This document shows, piece by piece, positions 10,791 through 22,200 of a DNA stretch of 64,000 nt; the first letter of the stretch is position 1, and each line of letters opens with the position of its first letter. The DNA lies in contig NC_045146.1 of assembly GCF_008831285.2 (NCBI RefSeq), positions 18,717,149 to 18,781,148 on the forward strand. The letters run 5' to 3'. The stretch is from Nymphaea colorata (Eukaryota; Streptophyta; Magnoliopsida; Nymphaeales; Nymphaeaceae). A model generated the notes under the pieces. It was not told where the DNA came from. It made no database searches and was given only the letters and a program-made list of their open reading frames with translations. The position numbers and the translations under genes are program-made.

Positions 10791-12915
10791 TAGTATTACT
10801 GGCGGAGCCTGTAAGTCTCAGAAGAAGGTCCAGCTTGTGCTTCTACGTTTAATCAGGAGCCATAAGTTTTTTACAGCACTAGTATCACAGAAATCGCGAG
10901 AGTTTCAAAAACCTCATGAGATATTTTATTGCGATTTTCCCCTGAGATTTTAAATATTTTTTATTTTTCTTAATGTTTATTTTTTTTTTTAAAATTGCCG
11001 AGACTTGCTAGAAAAGACCCGAGAAAACCCTCGCTGAAATTTTTCCGACAACGATATCTGTAAAGGTTTTTGGCCCATGTACACATAACAATTACACATA
11101 TTTAAAAATAAGAGTAAAATAACAAAAAAATTAAAACGCAGAAATAAAAAGACAGATATGCAATTTTTCTAAAAAATACATACCAATATATAGGGTTCCA
11201 GTTATATAAGGACCAGCTAATTAAATATGAAAATTATGAGGAAGTGGATCTTTTATCACGTACGACTCACAAATTATCACGTTAAAAGCAATTTGTTTTT
11301 TGTTTGGGAGGTAAAAGTGCATCACAGCACTGCTCTTTAGGATATTTAATATGCCTTCTATGGATGCCAAAAATCTTTTAAGATGTTTTTCTTGTAAACT
11401 TGATCATACAAATGAATGCAAAATATATGAAAATATAAGGATAGATGTAACATCTGTCAAGATTTTATTCTCGTGAAAATTAGATTTTATGATCTGAAAA
11501 CCAGACCACTTGGGTAAGAGACAAAAACAAGAGCCATAAAATTACTTATTAAAATAAATTTTTATAATTTAACCTTATAGATATGATCTTAAGAGTAATT
11601 TGACCAGAAACATATATTAACTTAGTTGTTTTTTTAGTTAAATAATTGTTTTTTAATAACAAAAAATGAACATCTCTTATAACATCAAAATTTTGATAGT
11701 AGAAAGATCAATTGTTTCATAACTTAAATTAAAACATGATTGATATCAAATCAGTGTCTATAAACATATTAGACTGTTCATATTTTGCTTAAAACACTTT
11801 TAACAAGAATTTAAGGGGTCTGGTTTTTATCCCCTACCAAAGTGGTCTGAATATATATATATATATATATATATAGGATCTCACTGCTCTGATCTACCTG
11901 ATCTGCATTACCCCTTCAGGTTTATAAGTAAATAGTCGTACCCGACTCGGCCCGATCGAGTGCAATTTTCTGGTGTTATATACACAACAAAAAGCCTGAT
12001 TACTGAAATTTGAGTGCCGGAACTTTGCGTGAGATTTAATTACCAACCACAACAAGTCTAAATTAGGATCGACAAAGATGAAATTCTGTAAATGTTAAAG
12101 TAAAATGATCAGTTTATGTTACAATTAATTTGAACGTACTCTCATACTAATTCCTAACCGTTTTTCCTTTTCCCTGAATGTAACTCAAATGTACACATGA
12201 AATTTTGGTGGTAACGGGAAACATACCTAACATTTATAATTTATGTAGTGTTCAACCTGACCTGGCACTTCTTTAAATATGTCTAACACTTTTTTCATCG
12301 GTTAATTTTGGCTTTTCTTTTAAAACAAGGTAAACTAATGAGCCAAAAATATTAAAAATCTTTTCCGAATATATTTCCCCCCTTTATGTTGATTATAATA
12401 AGTGGATTTCATATATTTTGTTTTATTTTCTTTGTGACATATTTTCTTTGTGACATCGAGTTCTGCTATATTTTAGAAATTTTGGGCTTCACGAGACGTT
12501 TATCGATTATTCATAGTATAATAGAAAGGGAGACAGGACAATCTTTACATGTCATATCATGTCATATAGTTTCATGTCTAATGTCTAAAAAAAAAAAATC
12601 TTTAACCACTCGGTAACCCCAAACATCACCGAAGACTGTTCCTGAAATTTTTGAATTTCTGATCAATAATAAAAAAACATTAAGTGGCTTTTTAACCAAG
12701 CGAAGTGCATGAATTTATTTGTGGCTATGAGACGAAATAATATAAAATTGGTTGTACAACTAATATAAAATCAAAACATTCTAAACCGCCAGATTGTTTG
12801 TTTTTATAAATCCTTTGGAGAATTTTTGCAGGTTTTGTCGACACACCAAAATAATATTTGACGTTCATTTCCCGATTGCTTTCTAAATTGTAGAGAATGT
12901 AAGGACCCAAAAATT
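10791..12915. other. AT-rich spacer of the inverted block
   Basis: No gene is visible. The stretch runs inversely colinear with 38900-40700 in the tandem unit. It contains an (AT)n tract at 11853-11875 and several oligo-A or oligo-T runs. Open frames such as 12386-12616 are AT-driven and carry no recognisable motif. Confidence 0.6.
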
Positions 12916-12919
12916 TGAT

Positions 12920-13148
12920 TTCCAGAATGATCCGGACTCTCCAGAGCGTGGCGGTAACTCAGAGAACACGTAGTGGGGAGAGAGTCTTTTCCAGTGACGA
13001 CACTAGATCGATCCCCTTGCTTCCACATTCTTCTTCACTGGTTTCTGGTTTCCGTTGGTCGCCATTAGACAGACCAAAGGAATCAAGGAGTCCCCTGGAC
13101 GAGTCGAGAGAGATGAACCCCCACCATCTCCATCTCACTCTATAAATA
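12920..13148 (+). promoter_or_regulatory. sHSP A promoter: HSE-like site and TATA box
   Basis: TATAAATA at 13141-13148 lies 136 bp before the start codon, fitting a 5' UTR of roughly 110 nt. At 12920-12932 there is TTC-nn-GAA-nn-ATC, one base short of a three-unit heat shock element. Further isolated TTC/GAA half sites occur between 12990 and 13060. In the paralogs, copy D keeps TATAAATA (near 56401-56410) while copy C reads AATAAATA at the same place. Heat induction is expected for the family but is not proved by these sites. Confidence 0.5.
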
Positions 13149-13283
13149 CCTCGACTGAGCTTTTGGGGAGGCAACAGTTTCGTGTTTCTGCGCTTATTGG
13201 ACAAGTTAAACTATCAGGTCTCGTTTCTGCTGTGTCTTTAAAGTCTTGCCAGCAGAAGGCAGAAGGTGGGTGGTGACGGGAAG

Positions 13284-14073
13284 ATGAAGAGGGCATCTTT
13301 CTTGGTGTTGTTAATCGCGTCGTTGCTGGTGGGGGTGACGTTCCTGCCGCTGACGGCGAGCGCCCTGCTGCCCTACAGTAGGCTGTGGGACATGATGATT
13401 CCTCAGGAAGCCGTGGATCCCTTCAAGATCCTCGAACATTCCCCTATTACAATTTCCAAGTCTCTGGATATGACCTTGACCCTTGCTCGCGCCGATTGGA
13501 TGGAGACGTCTCATGCTCATCTCATCACCCTCGACGTCCCTGGTACGTATCATCTTCTTCTTACCCTTTAATCTTTCGTTGGTCCGTGTTCTTTTGTTGC
13601 TTTGCAGTTGGTGTCCCTCTTTCGAACTCCAAAAAATGGAAGAAGAGGAGATTGGTGCTCTATCTCTCTCGATCTCTTGGCTTTTGAATTGGCATGAATG
13701 ATTTCTCCAATAGTATTGCTGAAGGAGAGATATGTTCGGGAATGGAATTGCAGGAGTGAAGAAGGAGGACATACAGATTGAGGTAGAGGAGGGAAGGGTA
13801 CTGAGGATCAGCGGCGAGAGGAAAGAGGAGGAGAAGGAGGCGGAAGGCGACAAGTGGCACCGGGGGGAGAGGCCCGTCGGCAAGTTCTGGCGGCAGTTCC
13901 GGCTGCCCTTCAATGCGAACTTGGATGCCGTCAAGGCACACCTGGAGAATGGTGTTTTGAAGGTAACCATCCCCAAGCTGACGGAAGGGAAGGGTAGACA
14001 GCCTAAGGTCATCGACATCGTGGAAAATCCGTCTGCCGGCGACATCAGCGCCTCCAAGGCCGAGCTGAAATGA
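13284..14073 (+). CDS. small heat shock protein, ER class (HSP22-like), copy A, intact
   Basis: Two exons, 13284-13542 and 13754-14073, with a 211-bp GT-AG intron (CCTG|GTACGT; GAATTGCAG|GA), encode 192 aa. Residues 1-27 ([17 protein letters not shown]..., ending TASA) are a signal peptide. [11 protein letters not shown] is typical of the N-terminal arm of ER sHSPs. The alpha-crystallin domain runs from about residue 72 ([17 protein letters not shown]) to [16 protein letters not shown] supplies the C-terminal I-x-I anchor. The protein ends SKAELK, one Lys longer than a K/HDEL-like ER signal. sHSPs are ATP-independent holdases that form oligomers and keep unfolding proteins soluble. No frame break is seen, in contrast to all four paralogs in the window. 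The intron between DVPG and VKKED is unusual for this class. The ATG is the first in frame after the TATA box with a signal peptide behind it. Confidence 0.92.
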
Positions 14074-14205
14074 AACCGCTAGCAGAAGTTGCTCTGCTGC
14101 GGCCTCCTAGAGTCTCATCTACCGTTCTGTTCGTCCTTAGTTAGTTCGGTTGTAGTGTATGTGAAGCAGAATATTTTGTGTAATGGAACTACTTTGGTGC
14201 ATAAG

Positions 14206-14211
14206 AATAAA
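14206..14211 (+). terminator. polyadenylation signal of sHSP A
   Basis: AATAAA 133 bp after the stop codon, followed by an A-rich stretch. The same sequence is kept at the 3' ends of the paralogs (inverse near 34550 and 50785). Confidence 0.6.
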
Positions 14212-14439
14212 CAAAAAGGTACTTGGTTTTGCTGGTTAATCTAAGTCAATCTAAACAAGCTTGAGCTCATATCAGCGCTCAAGCCTGAATTTAGCCAAGC
14301 TTTGTAACTTTGTTTGAAAAAAGAAAAAAAGAACAGAAATGCTTAGAGTGCAACCTCCTTTAAAGTTAAAAGAGAAAGAACCGACCACACCAACAACAGG
14401 ACCTTACTTGAACACTTACTGGATCATAGAGTGGAAGAC

Positions 14440-15240
14440 CATTTATGCTTACTTCTTAGAACAGTTTTCTCCACTCCAACCTCGGCTTGTTCTCGGTCGA
14501 GTTTAGACAAGTTGAGATTGAGTAACTGGATCTATTTTGCTGCATCTTTATGTTTACCTCTTAAAGTGTTTACTCAAGCCCAACCTCAGCTCGTTCTTGA
14601 GTCGAGTTTAGCTCCATCCATTTTGCATCTCAGTTTACCTCTTGGCTCTTAGAAGTGTTTATTCCAGCCCAACCTCATTTCATTCTCAAGTCAAGTTGAG
14701 ACAAAGTTGAGAACGAGTAGTTCGATCCATTTTGCATCTCAGTTTACCTCTGTGTTTATTTGAGCCCAACCTCCTTTCATTCTCAAGTCAAGTTTAGACA
14801 AAGTTGAGAACGAGTAGCTCGAGTCATTTTGCATCTCAGTTCACCTCTTGGCTCTTAGAAGTGTTTATTCGAGCCCAACCTCCTTTCATTCTCAAGTCAA
14901 GTTTAGAGAAAGTTGAGAACGAGTAGCTCGATCCATTTTGCTGCAACTTATGCTTTATCTCTTATAAGTGTTTCTAGTTTAGCCAAGTTGATACTGTGCA
15001 GCTTGATCCATTTTGCTGCATCTTTATGTTTACCTCTTAGAAAAGTTTACTCGAGCTCATTCTTGGCTCATTCTCATAATCAAGTTTAGACAAGCCGAGA
15101 TCGAGTAGCTCGATCTATTTTGCTGATTCTTTATGTTTACTTCTTAGAAGAGTACTCTGGAGCCCAACCTTGGCTTGTCTCCAGTCGAGTTTACATGAGT
15201 TGAGATTGAGTAACTCTACCCATTGTGCATCCCAACTCGG
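14440..15240. repeat. TCGAG-rich minisatellite downstream of sHSP A
   Basis: About seven to eight degenerate copies of a unit of roughly 100 bp, each containing a TCTTAGAAGTGTTTA-like segment, GCCCAACCT, then TCGAGTTTAGACAAGTTGAG and a GATCCATTTTGC segment. Related arrays in inverse orientation lie at 32820-33400 and 49060-49620 beside copies C and D. Short open frames across the array are chance. Confidence 0.8.
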
Positions 15241-15570
15241 GCCAGAGTGGGTTCCTTCCGACTTACCATTTTATTTTTTTCACTAGTTCAACTTCAGTTA
15301 GCAATGTTGGCTTCATCAATCGTAATAAAACCAACGAAGAAAAAGAAAAAGAGACAATGATAGGACAATCTTTTTTTCTCATGAGAAATTTAAACTATTC
15401 AACCTGTCAATAGTTTTAGGAGCAAAAACTTACTTTTACCGCTCAGTTTGTAATAGAAAAGTTTACCAAAGGGGTCACCTCAACTTTTAAATTAAAAATA
15501 AGAAACTTGAGTACGTTTTTAGTAAACTTATTTTTGTATTGTCGCTTGTAAATGCAATTTAAAGTTTTTC

Positions 15571-15747
15571 TTTTTACAACGGAAGGAGGAAATGAAGGCA
15601 GTGCTGGATAAAGTTAAGCGTGAAGCAATAGGAAGGGAAAAGGCAATTGCAAAAGCATTCAAGCTTGAGGTGGAGAGTTTCAAATCTGCTGTTGATGCCA
15701 GCAAAATGGCTATACAAGTGAAAGATGAAGCCTATGCACGAAGATGA
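15571..15747 (+). pseudogene. coiled-coil gene fragment, unidentified
   Basis: A frame open from about 15571 to TGA at 15745-15747 reads LQRKEEMKAVLDKVKREAIG, then REKAIAKAFKLEVESFKSAV and DASKMAIQVKDEAYARR. It is rich in Lys, Glu and Ala, with heptad-like spacing as in a coiled coil. It is absent from the inverse copies (near 32450 and 48690), so it was inserted in this block only. It looks like a captured exon rather than a gene. I cannot name the parent protein. Confidence 0.5.
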
Positions 15748-16120
15748 GAATTTTTTCCCCTCAAAAAAATTTGGGGCCATCAAACATGGCCTGAAACAAG
15801 AAAAAGAAAATTTGGCCTGAAACAAGAAAAAGAAAATTTTACCCTACCGTGGAGATTTTGAAAAATTTCCTCCTCAAACAAATCCAAGCCATGAAACGTG
15901 GCCTAAAAGAGTTTTAGCAAGTCTTCTCAACGTAAAAAAAAATGTTTAACTTCTTTAATATGGGATCTTGAAAGGGGAACCAAAATTTGATTTCCAATCA
16001 CCGTGAAGACTGTATAGAGTCTGACTGTTGCTCAGAGAACAAAGTCGTGGGATGAAATGTGCGAAAGATGCGGTCTCTTGCCCATCGACCCGCACAGATC
16101 GTTCTCCTTCCTTGGCCAGG

Positions 16121-17180
16121 AAAAATACTGTTTATGAAGGGTTTTTTTTCCCTTTTTTATACGCTTTCAACCAGTTTCAATGGGCGCCATCAAACTTAGC
16201 AAAAACTCTCCCGCTCAAAACTAGTTTCCAGGTTAAATTTACCCTGGATAAAGGTCAGACCCGTGAGGGTTCGACTTTTTTTCGGCGATAATTTTTTTGC
16301 CGTTAAGGCTTCATCCATCGCGCTTCTCTCCCTCGCCGCAGCTTCCACACAGACAAATGTCGCCCTTCGCTGCTGCCGACTCTCTCGCCTCTTGCCTGCC
16401 GACCCATCATTGTCGTCGCCACTCGTCCATGCTGCCGCTGCCCTCCCCTGAAATTTTCCTCCAATGATTCAATGGTTCCTTAACTGCTTGCCGCTGCTGC
16501 TGCCATCGCCACTCGCTGGCGTTGTGGCCATCACCGTCGCCCTTCACTGCTCCCTCCTTGCCAGACGCCGAGCATCCTGCCGAACGACCTCCCTTGACTC
16601 CCCCTTTGCCGGACGCTCCTCAGTCTTCACGGTTGCCTCCCTGCTGGATGTCACCTCTCGTAGGCCATTCTCAGGAGAACAATCTTTCCTATCTACATGG
16701 TTCATATTTGACGTATCTTGGTGACCAGTAAATTTGACATCAGCGTCGAGGGAGCGTGATTTCTTTCTTGTAGCTCATTCCTCTTTTGGAGGCATTAAAT
16801 TTTTCTGTTTAGGTTGGTGCATCAGCTTCCGTATGCAACATCGCAATGTTTTCTTTCTCCATGCAGGTCTCCATTGTCATTGATGCTTATGAATGGCATT
16901 CTGATTTGGTCAGTCCATGGGTTTTAAACTAGGATGAATCGGGGACTCATCCTAGTGTCGTGCAATTTCCGACTACAAACTCTTCCCTATTGCTCTACCT
17001 GAACTTATTTATATCAGAAGATGAATCAATAAGCAGGATGATTGGGTTTGAAAATTTTATGTCAAACTATAAACTATGCATTTTTTACCCTTCAAAAAAA
17101 TTCCAAGCCATCAAACATGGCTTGAAACAAGAAAAAAAAAATTTCCCTTCAAAAAAATCCAAGCCATCAAACTTGGCCTA
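16121..17180. other. insertion with GC-rich, exon-like pieces
   Basis: The sHSP-promoter homology (to the inverse of 48380-48500) runs to about 16120, stops, and resumes at 17180-17215 with GGTGTCTGGTTTTTGTGTTA. About 1 kb has therefore been inserted into the promoter of a lost B-type sHSP gene. The insert holds a GC-rich Pro/Ser/Leu-coding stretch (16290-16730) and a possible small exon after CTCCATGCAG (16857-16866). It also has two degenerate copies, near 17090 and 17150, of AAAAAATCCAAGCCATCAAAC, also seen near 15770 and 15880. No gene is recognised. Confidence 0.5.
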
Positions 17181-17371
17181 AAAGGTGTCTGGTTTTTGTG
17201 TTAGAGAGGCAAGGGAATCTGAGATAAACTCGACCAGTCTGAGAGATATAACCCCACCATCAACTTGAGTATCTTTTTAGATAAAACAGGTAATTTTCTA
17301 ACTAATTTGGGGCCTTTTAAAGTTTCTGTAGAAAAAAAAACCTCAATCATAACAAGCCACATGTCAAAATT

Positions 17372-17805
17372 TAATTCAGCAGTCAGCGAGTCGGATCGGC
17401 AGGTTGGGCAGGAGTAAGTTCCACAGAGCAATCACTTGAAGAGACATAAACCATGGTAAGTATGGTGGCATGTGGTGACAACGATGTGATCGGTCAGGCC
17501 GAACTCTTCACAGCATATGACACAGTCATCATCGCCAACGCGCTCTAGGAGCCGATCACAACTAGGTTTACCAGCCTCTTCGTCACTTATCTCTATGTGC
17601 ATTCTACACGGGGTTGTTGTTGTTGTTGATCGGTAAAGACAGTCCAAAGAGATGGGTTGTTGTTCCTGACCACTTTCATCTTGTTCATAATGGTTCTTAC
17701 AACCTCAGCTTCTGCCTTCTCGGCAGCCTCGGGATCCATATACATGTCAATGTGCAAGGTATTGTAGGCCAGATGCTCTGCATAACTAACATAACAAATT
17801 TGCAT
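17372..17805 (-). pseudogene. RING-H2 E3 ligase-like pseudogene
   Basis: The minus strand encodes YMDPEAAEKAEAEVVRTIMN, then after a frameshift in 17593-17647 HIEISDEEAGKPSCDRLLER, and a RING-H2 core DDDCVICCEEF...TTCHHTYHGLCLFK. A TGA at 17434-17432 sits where the family has the conserved Trp, and the frame resumes LLCGTYSCPTCRSD. With the TGA read through, all eight zinc ligands (C3H2C3) are present. Such proteins are ubiquitin ligases that recruit E2 enzymes. One frameshift plus one nonsense codon make this a pseudogene. It abuts the left edge of the tandem array. Confidence 0.78.
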
Positions 17806-19235
17806 AGACTATGTGGTGATGATCTTCTGCTCATAGCAGCGTTGGCTCTTTGTCACATCGCCATCTTCCCCGATGATGTTCAAGGTATCTTTTAGGAAGA
17901 ACCCTATATTTACTAGGAACCCGCTCTCTGTGAAGGAATAGCTTAAGGGGGTTTTATTTTTTCAATGGAACCCCTCACTTTGATGTCAATCTCCATCTCT
18001 CTTTAGAAGAAAGAAATGGTTGGTAGAAGAAGTCTAAGGTTTCTTTTTTTCCTCTTTTATTGGGAGGAGGACATTGGTCTCCTTAGGCCCGATATTTATA
18101 GTCTTAAGCCATTATGACTAAATTAATAAGTGGAGATGCCTTCGACGTTTTTATTATTAACTTGACAATTTGCACGTTAGATTTATATGAAAATAACAAA
18201 TATAGATGTGGTTTAAGTCATAGTCATAAAATTTGTGTGTGTGTGTGTGTGTTATTTTTAAATATGCATAAAACACAAAAAATAAGTCAGTGATTTTAAA
18301 CTTTAAAGACCCACCATTTTTGGAAAAAAACCAAAATAAAAAAGATGTGTATTAAGTGGTTTTTCATCTACTTTAATGACAAATTGCTTGTTCTCAATTT
18401 TTTTTATTTGCTGCTTATTCATTTAGTTTTTTGATGTTTGGATTATTAGTTTCTTACATATTTAAATTTTTTCCTATTTTTTCCTAATTTTTATGTTGTG
18501 AAATAGCTTCTGATTTTTGTGCATATTTTTTTTTTAAGAAATCAATTTTTATCCTAGATAAATTTCCTGAGACAACATCGAAATCCCAGTAGGGACGCTC
18601 ACTAGACGTCGGTGGCCATATATGAGTCTCTCTCTCTCTTCCGGCCGTTGTCTAATGATATTTTTTATGTGCAGTGGCTGAGAGGGAGCAGTCCCATTCT
18701 TTTTTTATTTTGTTATTTTTTCCTAGTTGTTTGGTGAACATACTGCTAAGAAGGAAACCTTTTGAATGCTTTTTCCACTCTAAGTGCTAGCGATGGTACC
18801 TTTCCTAGATTTTCTTTTCGTTTGGAAATTTTAGGTTCTCCTCAACATTGAGTTCATGTTTAGTGTATCTTCTTTTTACCATCTGGATTTTAGTCTTTAC
18901 ATTTTGTTTGGGTGGAGATGACGGTTTTGCCTTGTTTCATTGAGATAACTTTCCAAATATTTCTTTTACATTCTTATTATGATTGAGTTTTTTTTTTTTT
19001 TTTACATAAACTTAAAAAAGGCCCCAAATTCCCTGTTTTATCTAGAAAGATACTCAAGTTTTGGAATGCAAGCTACAATATGCAATTTTTTCTTACAATT
19101 ATGATTCGGGGAAAGTGACAACCAAATTTTACACTACAGCAATAAGATGGACCTACAAGATCCGGGATTTTTTGTCCAATCAAAAGGTAGCTCATAATTT
19201 AAGTCCGTAGTGGTGCCGACTGCATTAGGTTTGGG

Positions 19236-22200
19236 TAGGGATGTCAACGGATCGGATTCGAATCGGATATCCGATCCGAAATGCTCTTACAAAGTCGGAT
19301 TTAGTGATACTAACCTGATATCAGAATATCCGAATTCGAACTTCAACATGATAACCGAATCCGAACCACGTGAGCCCGATATCCGAATCCGGATTCAGTT
19401 TTAAGTAAATATCCGATCGAATGTAACCTGATATCCAAATATCCGAATCCGAACCACGTGAGCCCGATATCCGAATCCGAACCACGCGAGCGGTGAATGT
19501 TGAGTTGTGGTGTAGCCTCCAGGTTTTGAAATGTAAACATAGCCAAACCCACTAACTTAACACCATGAATGAATTAGAACATAAATATTATATATGGTAT
19601 AATCTCATTAAGAGCTGATTTTTTCATGGAGTTGCATGTAACAATATTTTTATAGAAATTATATACACCATTTAACTTAAAATATTTTAAAATATATATA
19701 ATTAATTAACTAAATAATACTATGTTTAATTAATTTCTTTTTTAATTAAGTAAACTATTCTAGTTAAGACATCAATTAAGCATGATATCATAAATAATAT
19801 ATTTACTTAATTGAAATAATAAATAAAACTTCAATAAAGAAATTCAATAAAATGGGAATTTTAAAAAATATGAAAAAGATACTTTTAAAGCTACAATTCT
19901 TTTAATGGACCGTAATGTCAAATTGGTTACAAGAATAGCTATATTATATATTAAAAAAATAACAAGTTTTAAAAAAAATATTGACATGTATTTCACCTAT
20001 GAAAAAAAAAGTTGATAGCAAAAAATATAATTTTTAAAAAAGCAAAACTTAAAAAAAAAATATGTTTTATTAATAAATAGAAATCTTAAACGCATTATGA
20101 TATTCATTTTAAGTTTCATTGTGCATAATCTCACTATGAAAAACTGCTAAACTTACAAAAAAGTTTTATTTATCAAATTAGCAATTTACTTATTTAATCA
20201 ATCAAGTAAATTACTTTGTATAATTATACAATTCATTCAAAAGGCTTAAGTATTCGATAAGTAACACATAATTCACAAACTTGAAAACAAAAGCCTCTAA
20301 CTAAGTAGGAAAACAACAAATTGTATGATTTAATAAACTAAACAAATTATATGATTTAATAAACTATCTTATATTATATATCGTTGGAGTGATTATACAG
20401 TTTTATGTATAAAAAACAACTATTTGATGGAGGTAAGAGGAATAATAAATTATTTGTTATATCAATGAACATTCATTTTACAGATGTAACACAAACTATT
20501 TCAATTAACTCAATCAAATGAAAAGAAAAATGTCTTTTTTTAAATGAGAAATAATATGGATCACCTAATTTAATAATTCTTAATAAGAAATCATCACAAA
20601 ATCATAATTTACTTAATTAAAATATGTTATTATTTAAAATAGACCAATCAATGTTCAATATGCATATTTAATTTGAAAAAAATGCGAAAGTTAAACATAC
20701 TAGTTGTTAGACCAGTCAAAGTTCAATATACTATTTATTTTCAGCAAGTATTTAAAAAAAAAAGAATTTATCAAAAATATATGTAAAAATAATTTAAAAC
20801 GTCCTTAAACAACTTAAAGACATAAAAGTCAAATATGATAAGTTATGAGCATAAAGAACTTATTGAGAAAATTAATAAGCTAACAGTTAAAACATTTTAA
20901 CCAAACTCATTTTAAAAACTCGACTTGTTAAAAAATATTAAGAAATCAAGCATATCTTAAAAAATTTAAAAATAGAGATAAACTCATTTTAATAATTAAG
21001 TTGAATTCGAGTTCACTAAACTTGGTGTAAAATGGTTAACAACTTTTACATACTCATTTTTTAATTAAAACAACCGGTTTCAAAACCTGTAAAATTCAAA
21101 AATTTAAAATTTTTTCATTCCACCAAACGCATAAAAATTCGACCGGAGTTTCGAAAAGAAATTTCCACGTCCAGGGCACGCGAGCGCCTCTTCACGTCTT
21201 CCTTCTCTTCTTCTCTTCCTTCCTGTGCCGCAGCTGCTCCATCTTCTTTATCTTCTTTCCAGAACAGGCGCGTCCCCATTCTCCTCTCCTTCTCCGCATC
21301 ATAGTTCCATGCAGCCTCGAGCCTTCCGTTCTTCTCTTTCTCGCAAGGTAGTGTCTCTCTCTCTCTCTCATTCTCTCTCTTGTTCCCCTCTCCAAGTAGG
21401 CCTTTTGAATGGAGTCTTTTTTAATCCGCTCAAGCAATCTGCCTTTTTGATGACTGCACTCTTGTTTATCGTTGATTGTGTTGTACTGAGCGAAGCTTGT
21501 ACTGTTCCAGTGAGCTAGGGCAGTTCGTGAAGTAACGTAGGGTTTTTTTTTTTTCTCCTGTGTGTGAGAGTTAGTTTCGGAAGTTTCAGAGAGTTGTATA
21601 ATACATTCCTGTGTGTGATCACTTAGTCCTAATACATTTCTTTCTTCTCACGGGAAGCGGTAAATCCTTCGTTGCCATTCTTGCGTCCTTTCTTATGTTT
21701 CTCTCTCGCGTCTTCTGGTTAGGGCTTCTTCTGGTGAGTTCTTATCCGTTTCAGGCCCAATGGTTGAGTTCTAGTTGATATGTTCCTGTTACGTTTTTTT
21801 TTTGTTCTGATGGGGAGAAATAGTTTCTCTTGATTGCCTAATGGGCACCAAATATTCGACAGAATGATCCAGTGAAATGTTGTACCGCGTTCTGCTTCAT
21901 TTCTACTAATTAATTGAAATCTACGATTCGAGGGACGGTCTATTGAACGGCTTAATTCTTCTTATATGGAACTCTTGAGAAATTGCTGTCGCTTTCCTAC
22001 TGTTCCACGAATGAGCTCGGAAATAATGGATCAGCATTGCCACTTGTCCTCCCATTTGAAGGTCAATTTCGAATGTGTGTGTGTCTCTATGTCTCTGTCT
22101 GTGTCGGCTCTAGTTTCCTGACCGTGTTAACATCTTACTGACCGTGTTAACATCTTACTGTGGTGCTTTCCAAATGTTATGTCATAGATGACCAGCCTAT

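Larger units (their letters stand above)
8220..16120 (-). repeat. inverted duplicate of the sHSP segment 32240-42725
   Basis: Read in reverse complement, this block follows 42725 down to 32240: 8222-8280 with 42660-42722, 8820-8900 with 42120-42200, 9030-9130 with 41920-42010, 10140-10380 with 40780-41000, 12900-12970 with 38830-38900, sHSP A with sHSP C, 14400-15240 with 32820-33420, and 15900-16060 with 32260-32400. The block lacks copia-2 and the MITE found in C. It carries its own hAT MITE (10387) and a coiled-coil gene fragment (15571). Divergence is greater than between tandem units. The 8220-10380 part holds scraps of open frame but no intact gene. Confidence 0.85.

Noticed and set aside
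13311-14057. 248-codon minus-strand frame opposite sHSP A.
   Set aside because: It lies entirely antisense to both exons and the intron of copy A, and similar shadows appear opposite the other sHSP copies. No domain is seen.
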